A DNA stretch of 64,000 nt from a virus. The stretch spans positions 1 through 64,000 of IMG/VR virus record IMGVR_UViG_3300042908_001014; one strand, 5' to 3'. The position numbers were made by a program, and so were the translations under genes. Below are positions 7,089 to 17,300 of this stretch, one piece after another. Numbering within the stretch: position 1 is the stretch's first letter; the number at the start of each line of letters is the position of its first letter. A model generated the notes under the pieces. That model was not told the DNA's origin. It saw only the letters and a list, made by a program, of their open reading frames with translations, and did no database searches.

Positions 7089-9107
7089 ATGGGATTTTTA
7101 GAAGATTTAGGTTCGGGTCTTAAAGATGTATTAGATGCATTTGTTGGCTCATTAGGTAGCTCTCTTAAAGAAAGTATAAGTACTGATGTTATATTAGACA
7201 ACTTAGATAGAGTTGACGTAGGTATGACTCAGATTATCGGAGGGATGGGCGCTGGTCGAGAATTATCCCATTTAATAAAGTCAAATATTGCCGGTGCGTA
7301 CACCAACGTCAAACTTTTAGGTGGTGATTTAGAAAACATTGTACAACAACAACAAAATCTAAATGACAGTACTGGTAGACAATTAATATTACAAAGAGAA
7401 TATCACGACGATTTATTTGCGACAACTAAAGTAACTGAACAATCCGCTCACGAATTGATTACAGCATTTGATAATGCTGGTAAGTCAGTTTATGACATTA
7501 AAAATACAATGGAAGGTGTTGTAAATCAGTCAAGGTCATTAGGATTAAATGCTACCGAAGTATCAACACGAATGGTTGCTAATCTTGAAAAGATGAACAT
7601 GTACGGATTTGAAAGAGGTGTTGAAGGTTTGAGTAGGATGGCCGCCAAATCCGCAATGTTTAAACTTGACATGAGTTCAACATTTAATTTAGCGGATAAA
7701 TTGATAAGTCCTGAACAAGCTGTTGAGTTTTCTGCAAGATTACAATCTTTAGGTATACAAAGTGAACTTATTGACCCATTTAGAGCTATGGATTTAGCGA
7801 CGAATGATATGGAAGAGTTACAAAACCAAATGATTGAGTTAGGTAAGGGAATGACTTACTATAACGAACAAACAGGTAAAGTAGAAATATTCAAAGAAAA
7901 AAGAGGGGTTATTAAAGAGTTAGCTGCCGCAGCTGGAATGACTTCTACAGAATTTAGTCGAATGATAGTTCAGAGTGAAACTTTGAACAGGAAAATGGCG
8001 GAAATTAAAATGCCTAATTTAAATATTACTGAAGACCAAAAAACTATGATTGCTAATTTAGCGGCAATGAAGGACGGTCCACAAGGTAAGGGATATTATG
8101 TACAAATAGAAAAAGACGATGGTACGACTACGGAAAAACTTGTATCTTCACTGGATGAAAAAGACATACTAAAATTAGCCGACCAAGTTGCAAATCCAAA
8201 AACTATGGAAGAATTGGCTCAAGACCAAGTAGATTTCTTGTCAAGAATGGCAAATAGTTTAGACGCCATTAAAAACGGACCAAGTATGGGTATTGCAGGT
8301 TCTAAATTAGGTGAAGGTGTGGTTGATTTAACAATTGCCGCAGACGCTTTAGTTTATAAACCTTTGGCTAAAGCAATGGATTCAGGTAAAATTGCTGACA
8401 TTATTGATAAATCAGGTGACGATTTAAAAAAAATATATGAAAGTATAACTACTTCAGCGAGCGGATTTGATGGTACTCTTGCAGGATTTAAATCGTTACT
8501 AAACACAGGTCTTGATGGTATTACTGACGCAACACTTGATGCCGCACTTGAATTCCAAAACAATTTAAAACAAGTTAAAAGATTAGGTACTTTTGCAAAT
8601 TATGGGGAGGTTTTAGATAAGGCGAATGTTAATGAATATAAAGTTGGTGAAGTTAATGACGGGTTTGTATATGGTCAGGGAAATAATAAACAAATAGTGC
8701 AAACACATCCTGATGATAATGCGTTTTTTGCTCAAAGACAAGGTATGGTCGCTGCGATGGGGGGTATGGACATTCTTCAAAAAGTTAAAGAAACTATTAT
8801 AAGTGCTAACGCGCCTACAAACAACAATAACAATTATTTTGAACAATTCCAAAATATGGCGATGAACCAAAATAATACTAAAGAAGTTAACCATAAAATG
8901 GACCCTATAAAACATGAGGGTGAATTAAAATTTTCTATTGACATAAACGCACCTGCTGGTGTAGATACAAGAGCGTTAAATGAAATATTTAAAAATAATA
9001 GAGGTTTTATGGAAAATTTAGTTGTTCAATTTAATAAACAAATGGCTAACAATTATTTCACAAACGCACCTACTGATGTTAATAGAACTTATATTAATGC
9101 GGGATAA
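7089..9107 (+). CDS. Tape measure-like tail protein (T4 gp29-like role)
   Basis: A 672-aa, largely helical protein rich in Ala, Leu, Met and Gln. It opens with an amphipathic GFLEDLGSGLKDVLDAFVGSL segment and contains long heptad-like stretches (residues about 60-330) with few prolines. The C-terminal 100 residues are Asn-rich with a short strand region. It directly follows the tube and assembly chaperone genes, the near-universal position of the tape measure, which sets tail length and exits ahead of DNA. T4 gp29 is 590 aa, so the length is reasonable. No enzymatic motif is seen. An alternative is another baseplate hub component. Confidence 0.6.
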   Translation: MGFLEDLGSGLKDVLDAFVGSLGSSLKESISTDVILDNLDRVDVGMTQIIGGMGAGRELSHLIKSNIAGAYTNVKLLGGDLENIVQQQQNLNDSTGRQLILQREYHDDLFATTKVTEQSAHELITAFDNAGKSVYDIKNTMEGVVNQSRSLGLNATEVSTRMVANLEKMNMYGFERGVEGLSRMAAKSAMFKLDMSSTFNLADKLISPEQAVEFSARLQSLGIQSELIDPFRAMDLATNDMEELQNQMIELGKGMTYYNEQTGKVEIFKEKRGVIKELAAAAGMTSTEFSRMIVQSETLNRKMAEIKMPNLNITEDQKTMIANLAAMKDGPQGKGYYVQIEKDDGTTTEKLVSSLDEKDILKLADQVANPKTMEELAQDQVDFLSRMANSLDAIKNGPSMGIAGSKLGEGVVDLTIAADALVYKPLAKAMDSGKIADIIDKSGDDLKKIYESITTSASGFDGTLAGFKSLLNTGLDGITDATLDAALEFQNNLKQVKRLGTFANYGEVLDKANVNEYKVGEVNDGFVYGQGNNKQIVQTHPDDNAFFAQRQGMVAAMGGMDILQKVKETIISANAPTNNNNNYFEQFQNMAMNQNNTKEVNHKMDPIKHEGELKFSIDINAPAGVDTRALNEIFKNNRGFMENLVVQFNKQMANNYFTNAPTDVNRTYINAG

Positions 9108-9121
9108 AATTTCTTTTCAAT

Positions 9122-9139
9122 CTATTTATTAAAAAAATA
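9122..9139 (+). promoter_or_regulatory. CTATTTATT-A7-TA element upstream of the 1630-aa gene
   Basis: This 18-nt sequence is repeated exactly at 33638-33655 before the 1794-aa baseplate gene, 24 kb away. Here it lies 7 nt before the ATG, and it can also pair weakly on itself (ATCTATTT with AAATAGAT). Confidence 0.5.
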
Positions 9140-9146
9140 GATATAA

Positions 9147-12100
9147 ATGCCAGAAGTACCATTATCATATTTAAGTACTCAAACTTTAAGGGATTCATTA
9201 CTGTCAAGAAACTTACAACCCTATGCGGTTCAAGGTAATTTTAATCCAAACGTACAAAATCAAACCCCTGAATACATTCAGTCAAACTCAAGTGTGGTTG
9301 ATTCACCGTCAATAACAACAAATATTGACTCCCCAATGTATCAGTCAAGATTGTTAGGTGCGTTAAATGAATATGGACCTGTAAACACCCAAGATGGTGC
9401 CGAATTAATTAGTACTTTACAAACATACAATGTTACTCAAACTACAGATGACCAAGGTAACCCTATTAGCGTAATTGGTAATTTTAATGAATATGATTTA
9501 AGTGACGAAAAATTACCATCAATAACTTCTGATTTTTATAGATTATCAGTTGGGGTTAATAAATTTAAAAGTACGGGAGATGGGTTATTATATTTTGTAA
9601 CTACGGTTATTTTACCATCTTTAGGTCAACCTTACTATACCAATATTGTTGGAGGAGTTTCTTCATATTCTTTATATTCAATTTTAACTGAAGATAATCC
9701 TACAGGTAGTATTGGACCAATGTCTAATGATACCGTATTGGTTAAGATAGGTGCTCAAAAATTAAAAGATTATTTTACAGAAAGAATAAGTAGAGAAATG
9801 TCTGATTCTTTAAATCCAATTAATCAAGATGCGTTAAATAATCCTTTTGCGTTATTGACGGGTGTTGAACCATTGATTGACAGAGATTATCGAATAACAG
9901 TTGGACCATTAAGAATAATTTCGACCTTAGAAAGAATCTCAGGTACATATTTTCCGGCATCAATAATACCTGGGAATTATTTAACTAACCCTGATAGTCA
10001 ACAAGCTTTTTTTGGACAATTAGTAAATGCGTTTAATCAAACTGGACTTGGAAAAATTGCTGCAAAATTATTTAGAACAAATCAAGACACTCCTTCTGAG
10101 TTATTTTTAGAAAGTACAGGTGGTGCTCAAAAATCTTTTTTATTTAAAAATTTAGATTATAACACATACAAACCTTATTATAAAAGACCTATTTTAAGTA
10201 GAATATTAGATGCTATAAATCCTTTTGATAATGAGTCAAGTGTTGGATACTATTACGTTGGTTCTAAAGATGTTAATGTAAGTACCTTAACATCACCATC
10301 AGGGGAATTACCTGAAGATGCTCAAGGTAACGAATTATCTGCTATTGTTTACGGTCAAGATATTGTCTCTGAAACTTTTGAAGGTAAAAGAATATCAAGT
10401 ATTAATTTTGGATTAAAAGGTAAATCAACCTATGACTCAACTGCAAATGTTGACGGAGGATTTTTATGGTCATCAACAAAATCACTAAAAGATGCCGGTA
10501 AAAGAGCGGGATTATCAGGAGGAACTAGAACTGAAGACCCTGAGTATAGAATTATTGAAAATGTTATCCAGGGACACGCGTCTCAGAATTTATTAGTATC
10601 AACAAATTCTGATTTTGTTAGAGACAATAGTCTTTTAGTTAAGACACAACAATTAATTGATTCTGCGGATAAAGTTGAGGGTGAAAGAAGACTTAAACAT
10701 GCGGGTAACGCTATGAACCAAATAAGTAAAGTATTTCACGATGGTTATAAAATTATGACAAAAGGTTCTCAAGTGATGACATATACAGATTCTAATATTA
10801 ATCCAATTGGTATTGAATACTGTAGAGTTTTTACTAAAGATACACCATATTATACATTTAATGATTTACAGAAAACCACTTCAAGAATTGACGGTTCGGA
10901 AATTAATGGTAATATAAGGAAATCAACGTACTCAGTTTTAGATTCAACGTTTAATTTAAATATTGCACCATGGAGAGGGGATAGTGCGACAAATATAGTT
11001 AATCCAGGACGTGATAACGCTTATGTGAAAAAATATATGTTCTCAATTGAAAATTTGGCATGGGCGGGTTCAAAAAGAAAGGGATTTACTTATAATGATT
11101 TACCTGTGTGTGAAAGAGGTCCAAATGGGGGTAGAGTTATGTGGTTCCCACCATACGGATTAACTTTTACTGATTCATCTACTGCAAATTTCCATTCAAA
11201 CAGTTTTTTAGGTAGACCCGAACCAATATATACTTATAAAGACACATCAAGAAGTGGAACTTTGACTTGGAAAATAATTGTTGACCATCCATCAATAACT
11301 AATCTTTTAGTTGATAAAGTATATAAAAGTTTAGACGATAAGGTGTTAAATAAAGTAATGGATTCATTTTTTTCAGGATGTAAAAAATATGATTTATACG
11401 ATTTAGCAAGTAGTTATAACTTTTTCCCAATAGATTTCTTTTTTGAGGTACAGACTGTTTTAGAAGGAGGGGGTGTTGAAGTTCACGAAATAGAACGAAT
11501 TGTACAAGAACAAATACCAACAGTTGTACCAAATCCTATTCCACCACCAGGACCCGCATTTGATAGTTCTAAATACGAAGGTAAATATGGTTTTTATTAT
11601 GAAAATGATTATCCTGACCCTGAAACTACTCAAACAACAACTACGACTAATTATCAAAATTTATATGACACATATATACAACAAAAAGATTTATATCTTG
11701 GATATGCTAATGAAGACAAGAGAGAAGGTGTAGAAAAAATGTTTAGTGTTATTGAATGGAATTGGACTAAAGTTAAGGAAATGATGACTGAACTTTATCA
11801 GGATATGACTGATGGAAAAATTACACAATGTATCATATATCTTGACGGAACAACATCGGCTTCTGCAAGTGTGTCGTATAATAAAAAATTGGCGGAAAGA
11901 AGGGTTAGTAATGTGAAAAATATGTTTAGTACTTTTTCATTTGATGGTACTAATACATTCGCTCAATTAATAAACGACAATAAATTGTTAATTGAAACAA
12001 AAGCTTTGGGAGAAGTTGCGACAGTTAATGTTGTAGGACCTGATTATAACTCTACGTTTGTTTGTAATGATGTTACGTTACAACAACCACCAACAGACAG

Positions 12101-14039
12101 TTGGTACTCTGCAAACGCTATGGGATGTAGAAGAGTAGGTATTAGAGAAATAAAAGTAACTCCGGCTGAAAATGTACCTCAACCTGATAACGGAGAACAA
12201 GTTATTTTGGTACCAACTGAAATTCCTGTAACTGACAGAGTTGAGATAAAAATTCCTCAAACAAGTCGAACTACACAAAAACCATATGATAAAATTGCAA
12301 AAAAATTCATAAGATATCTTTTGAGTGAATGTGATTATTTTGATATGATTAAAGGTAGTGACCCAATTTTTTACGACAGTTTTAGTCAAAAAATAAAACA
12401 TTTTCATCCAGCGTTTCACTCAATGACACCTGAAGGATTAAATTCAAGATTAACTTTCTTAAATCAATGCGTTAGACCTGGTGACACAATACCAACATAC
12501 GACTCTGACTCTAAAAGTTTTGTTCAAAATGACGCAATAAATACTTCTTTTGGTACTCCACCTGTTTTAGTATTAAGAATTGGTGACTTTTATAATACTA
12601 AAATTATTCCAAATAGTCTTAGTTTTACTTATGAAAATTTAGATATAAACCCTGAAGGTATTGGGGTTCAACCAATGATTGCCAATGTTACTTTAAATTT
12701 TAACATCATAGGTGGAATGGGACTTAAAGAACCTGTTGATAAATTACAAAATGCGCTTTCATTTAATTTTTACGCTAATACTGAAATGTACGATGATAGG
12801 GCTGATGAAACTGAAAATACAGATGCTTTAGATGAGAGTATAATTGCGGCAATTTTTGAGAAAAAACCAATTAACCCAATTATTAATAATGGATTACCAC
12901 AGACTAATGGAGGTACAACAATTGGTGAAATTCAAAGTAAATTTTATAGTAGTAGTGGAATAACTGGTACTACAAATTATAAAAAAATAATGAATACTTT
13001 GTTAGACCAAACTATTGGTTATTATGAAATTGTCTATAATAGTGTAAATAAAATGATTACTGATTATGGATTTGGCGCGACTCAAATTGCTACCAAATTT
13101 GCCAATTGTTATACTGGTGAAATAAGAAGATTTAGTAGTCCTCAAACAGTTGAAATCGTTGGTAAATACGTAGACTACCAACAAATATTTGATGAGTTGT
13201 CTGCAAATTTAGTTGATAATATTGACACTAACTATTTGGTTGTTAGTATGGATGACGCGGGATTTAAAAATTCAGATGTTCGTAAATTTAAAAACAATTT
13301 AAAATCTTTTATTGAAGAATGTAAAAATAATACTTTACAAGGGGTTAATGCAATTATTAATGATTTAACTTCTTATCAAGAAAATTATGTACAAACCTTT
13401 AGAAAATTAAATTATGTTGATTTATTAAATGACGGTTATTTATTACCTGATAACTCTACTGTTGTATATGATATTGATGGGTCGTCTAGTGATTTTATAA
13501 ATCTAAGATTAAACTATGACCAAGTTGGTACTGATTTGACAGATTATTTAAATCAATATAAAAATACTTATGGTTTTTTAAATAATGATTATGACACATC
13601 AACTTTTGAAATATCTCCTGATTATTTTACTGATACAGATTTACAATTTCAAAAAATGGGTACAATATTTTGGAGTACTTATAAGGCAACATCAAATGTT
13701 GATGAGATAATTGATAAATTAACTGTTGGGATTAAAGATGTAACTAACCCTCAAAACCTTTACAATTTTGTTAAAGATGAGTTCTTTTATGTTATGGAAC
13801 AATATGGAATTGGACAAGAAGAAGTTTTAAGTGCTGTAGAAGGTTTAGGGGTTCTTTATACTGAAGATTATGATAAAGACTCTTACACTCCATATAACAA
13901 AGATGTTGATGTTATAGTTGATTTTACTGAGACACTAACACCAACAACCCAACAATCAACCGAACTTCAGAATATATATAAAACAGTAAACTTAACTGAA
14001 GAGTTATTAACCTTTAATGATAAAATAAAATTTATATAA
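9147..14039 (+). CDS. Very large baseplate/tube-initiator protein with an OmpA-like domain
   Basis: A 1630-aa structural protein. Residues about 650-720 hold VMWFPPYGLTFTDSS and a GRPEPIYTYKDTSRSGTLTW strand, a signature I associate with T4 gp48/gp54-type tube-initiator proteins. Residues about 865-1010 resemble an OmpA C-terminal domain: a DGTTSASASVSYNKKLAERR helix start, ALGEVATVN, and MGCRRVGIREIKV at the end. In this alignment the usual peptidoglycan-binding Asp is Ser, while the Arg is kept, so peptidoglycan binding is uncertain. A low-complexity Thr/Tyr linker precedes the domain. Around residue 1150 a second tube-like segment (KIIPNSLSFTYENLDINPEG) follows. The helical C-terminus is unassigned. 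The protein is expected at the tube-baseplate junction. It is followed by the LysM-like gene after one base. Confidence 0.6.
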   Translation: MPEVPLSYLSTQTLRDSLLSRNLQPYAVQGNFNPNVQNQTPEYIQSNSSVVDSPSITTNIDSPMYQSRLLGALNEYGPVNTQDGAELISTLQTYNVTQTTDDQGNPISVIGNFNEYDLSDEKLPSITSDFYRLSVGVNKFKSTGDGLLYFVTTVILPSLGQPYYTNIVGGVSSYSLYSILTEDNPTGSIGPMSNDTVLVKIGAQKLKDYFTERISREMSDSLNPINQDALNNPFALLTGVEPLIDRDYRITVGPLRIISTLERISGTYFPASIIPGNYLTNPDSQQAFFGQLVNAFNQTGLGKIAAKLFRTNQDTPSELFLESTGGAQKSFLFKNLDYNTYKPYYKRPILSRILDAINPFDNESSVGYYYVGSKDVNVSTLTSPSGELPEDAQGNELSAIVYGQDIVSETFEGKRISSINFGLKGKSTYDSTANVDGGFLWSSTKSLKDAGKRAGLSGGTRTEDPEYRIIENVIQGHASQNLLVSTNSDFVRDNSLLVKTQQLIDSADKVEGERRLKHAGNAMNQISKVFHDGYKIMTKGSQVMTYTDSNINPIGIEYCRVFTKDTPYYTFNDLQKTTSRIDGSEINGNIRKSTYSVLDSTFNLNIAPWRGDSATNIVNPGRDNAYVKKYMFSIENLAWAGSKRKGFTYNDLPVCERGPNGGRVMWFPPYGLTFTDSSTANFHSNSFLGRPEPIYTYKDTSRSGTLTWKIIVDHPSITNLLVDKVYKSLDDKVLNKVMDSFFSGCKKYDLYDLASSYNFFPIDFFFEVQTVLEGGGVEVHEIERIVQEQIPTVVPNPIPPPGPAFDSSKYEGKYGFYYENDYPDPETTQTTTTTNYQNLYDTYIQQKDLYLGYANEDKREGVEKMFSVIEWNWTKVKEMMTELYQDMTDGKITQCIIYLDGTTSASASVSYNKKLAERRVSNVKNMFSTFSFDGTNTFAQLINDNKLLIETKALGEVATVNVVGPDYNSTFVCNDVTLQQPPTDSWYSANAMGCRRVGIREIKVTPAENVPQPDNGEQVILVPTEIPVTDRVEIKIPQTSRTTQKPYDKIAKKFIRYLLSECDYFDMIKGSDPIFYDSFSQKIKHFHPAFHSMTPEGLNSRLTFLNQCVRPGDTIPTYDSDSKSFVQNDAINTSFGTPPVLVLRIGDFYNTKIIPNSLSFTYENLDINPEGIGVQPMIANVTLNFNIIGGMGLKEPVDKLQNALSFNFYANTEMYDDRADETENTDALDESIIAAIFEKKPINPIINNGLPQTNGGTTIGEIQSKFYSSSGITGTTNYKKIMNTLLDQTIGYYEIVYNSVNKMITDYGFGATQIATKFANCYTGEIRRFSSPQTVEIVGKYVDYQQIFDELSANLVDNIDTNYLVVSMDDAGFKNSDVRKFKNNLKSFIEECKNNTLQGVNAIINDLTSYQENYVQTFRKLNYVDLLNDGYLLPDNSTVVYDIDGSSSDFINLRLNYDQVGTDLTDYLNQYKNTYGFLNNDYDTSTFEISPDYFTDTDLQFQKMGTIFWSTYKATSNVDEIIDKLTVGIKDVTNPQNLYNFVKDEFFYVMEQYGIGQEEVLSAVEGLGVLYTEDYDKDSYTPYNKDVDVIVDFTETLTPTTQQSTELQNIYKTVNLTEELLTFNDKIKFI

Positions 14040-14040
14040 C

Positions 14041-14364
14041 ATGGCTCTTCAATATTACAATAGATATAAAGGTTTTTTAATTAATGGGACACAAAATATT
14101 GTGCCTTTTGTTAGATTAACTTCTAAATCAACTGATAAAAGATACATTTACAGGTCAAGCAGAACAAGACTTGATAAAGTTTCTCAACAAATTTATGGGA
14201 CACCTTATTTTGGTTGGTTAATATTACAAGCAAATCCTCAGTTTGGTGGTTTAGAAAATAATATACCTGATGGATATTCATTAAGGGTACCATTTCCTTT
14301 GGATTCAAGTTTATTAGATTATAAAAATCAGTTAGATAATTATTTTTTCTATTATGGCAGATAA
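14041..14364 (+). CDS. LysM-like baseplate wedge protein, T4 gp53-like
   Basis: A 107-aa protein. After a short N-terminal strand region, residues about 40-85 show a LysM-like core: SRTRLDKVSQQIYGTPYFGW, then LILQANPQ, then IPDGYSLRVPFP. In LysM domains the first part starts a helix and the last is the closing strand after an Asn-Pro turn. T4 gp53, which clamps baseplate wedges, has a LysM-like fold. The spacer gene gpX of Mu-like phages is the other comparison. Its start is one base after the previous stop, and it overlaps the 2220-aa gene by 11 nt, indicating coupled translation within the baseplate block. Confidence 0.65.
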   Translation: MALQYYNRYKGFLINGTQNIVPFVRLTSKSTDKRYIYRSSRTRLDKVSQQIYGTPYFGWLILQANPQFGGLENNIPDGYSLRVPFPLDSSLLDYKNQLDNYFFYYGR

Positions 14365-17300
14365 ACCAATCTACGTCGAATTCGATTACGAGAATATTTT
14401 TTTAGTTGACCCAAATTCTGTTACATCTGATGAAGGTGGAAGGGAAGATAGGTACGTTAAACAGGAGTCATTAATAATGTACGCCAATTTGGAATGTAAA
14501 TTAAGTCCAAGAAGTAAATTAACTTATGGGGTTGCAAACGGACAAGTTGGGTCTGAAACTGTTACAATAGGTAAAATTAATTTTTTAAAACCAAATAATA
14601 AAGATTTTTTAGAAAACAATTATATAGGTGAACTTTTAGGTACAGATGAAAAAGTTAACGCGGCTAGAAGTAAAAATTACGCTCAACAATCAAGAGAATT
14701 TTTTAATTTTGATGACAACATAACCAATAATAACAGTATTGTTGATAATGGTTTTTTAGGTATAACAAACATACAAGTAAGAACTAATTCTGCGTTTGTA
14801 CCTACAGTAACAATTACTTTGGTTGATGTTAGGGGTAGGGCTATGTTTGAGCAAGGTAACAATTCACCTTACGCTGCATTTTTCTCATTACCGTATCCAA
14901 TATTTTATCTAACACTTAAAGGTTATTACGGTAAGGCGGTACAATATCCTTTATTATTACAAAAATTTAATTCATCGTATGACTCATCTTCAGGTAATTT
15001 CATTGTATCTTTAACATTCATAACTTACAAGTATGGTCCGTTTGGTGACATAACCATGGGTGAAATAATGGCATTACCCCACATGTACACTACAAAATTT
15101 ACTACAACAAGTCAAACAAACACCTCAAATTCAAGTGATAGTCGAGTTGTTGAAACCCAAACTTCCCAACGAGGATACCAAAGGTTGGTGGAATTGTATG
15201 ACAAATATAGGAATAGTGACCCACCATTAATTACAGATTTACCAAATATTACTATACAGGAGTTAATGTATAAATTAGATAAATTTGTACAAGACATATT
15301 AAATAACTCAGGTAAAGTAGATTTACAACCACTTACAAATTGTGACTTGTTTTTAACAAATTTAGAAAAATTCCAAGGGGATGTTTATTTTTATAGGGGT
15401 GAATCTTGGTTCGATAAGTACATTAATACTATAAATTTTTATATATCTAAAACAGATGGAAAAAAATATTATACGTTTAAAGAAGATAAAGAACTTAACC
15501 AACAAACTAAAATTGATTCTATTGCGGAATTAAAAAAAATCATAGTTCAATATAATGACTCATTGGCAAAATGTAATATTGGATTAACCTCTGATGTCGA
15601 TATATCAAATTTTTTAGTTTCATTATCACCTGACGAGGTTGACCCGGTTGCAACTTATAAGGCAAGAAACAATAAAGCACCAACTCCCGATGAATTATCA
15701 GGTTTTACACAATCCTTAAATCAATTAGTTAAAGGTGCGGTAACAATAAACAGTGATGGCACAAATTTTCAAACTAATCAATTTTTTATTTTTGAAGGAG
15801 TGCCGAATGACGAAACGTTTATTACGAAAACAAGTAATCTAAAAAAACGAGCAATTGAGATTAGAGAAGAAAATGAAAAAAAATTTTCAGAACAACTTGT
15901 AAAAATTTTAGAAAACCCGCAAACAGGTATTGGGTTTAAACCAACAATAAGAAATATAATCTCAATATTTGTTGTGTCAGTTGAAGCGTTTTATTCATTG
16001 CTTGATGATGTACACACAAAGGCTTATGACAAACGATATGACAAGGCTAGAAAATCTGAGTTTACCGAGAATGATTATAATTGTTTAGAAACATCTCAAA
16101 CAATTGAAGAGGCAGTAGTATATCCTTGGCCACTCTTTACTGTTAAAAAAAATAACACATCAGGAGATACAAGTTATGAAATTGCCTATCCTGGTGATAG
16201 AAAATATCAAAACGTAGTTAAATCTTATGATTATAGTGTTTGGCCTGAAGTAGAGTTTGTCGAAGAGTTTTCAAACGCTTTTGCTCAAAGAGAGTCGGTA
16301 CCAAATCCATATACTACAAACCGAAATGAAAACAAAGATGTTTATAGATTATCTTTGTCTACTTTTGACGCACCGATTAAAAACATCATTTTTTCAAATA
16401 AAGAAATTACAAAATTTTTATACGAAATAATTGAGAGGATTATTTTGAATACAAATTATCAAGGGTTACAAAGAGATACTGCGAAAAAAACACAAATTAT
16501 AAATTTTATTTCAGATGCTATAAGTAAAAGTATTAAAGAAAGTATAGGTACTGGTAGTCCTGACTTGTTAAATCTTTTTTCAAATTATAAAATAGACGTT
16601 GCGTCTTTTAATGAATTTTTAAAAACAATATCAAATAATGGTAATGGTGAATCTTATAACAAATATATTAGAGATTATTTTGTCACACAAGAAATTGACA
16701 AAATAATACAAACCCCGACAATAATTTATAAAGATTTTTTAACAGAATTTCCAAAACCTAACCTAGACTTTAAAAATGTTGAACAACTTTTTGGAATTTA
16801 TACAGGTACGACAAGTAATACTTACTATTTTTTTGATACATTACCTTATATAAGTGATAATTGGTTAACTTCAAATGTTACAAACGGTAAAACAATTACA
16901 AATTATGAGTTGTTTAACAACACGACCAAATCAATAATGTTTAACCCATACTATAAAACTACAACAAATTTTGATTCATTTACAAATGTTGATGTAAATC
17001 GACCAGTTACTAATTTTAATGTAAGAGCTTCACAACAAATTAATACAAACAATTTTTCAAATGAATTTTATACTAATCTTCTAACTGACAATACCCAACT
17101 TTTAACGACTGTTGGTAGTGTTTACTATAGTAGTTATAATAATTTAATGACACAAGCTCAGTGTACTTCAATTTTCAACACTCCGTTTTTTGTGAATGCT
17201 ATACAAAATGGTGTTAATAATGAAAAATCAGGAGCTCCGTATCCGTATACTGAGGCGGCTTATTTGTTGTTAAATAGTTTACCATTAGCAACTTTGAGTC

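Noticed and set aside
12078-12419. Minus-strand 113-aa open frame in the 1630-aa gene
   Set aside because: Shadow frame with no start context, opposite to a recognisable OmpA-like domain.
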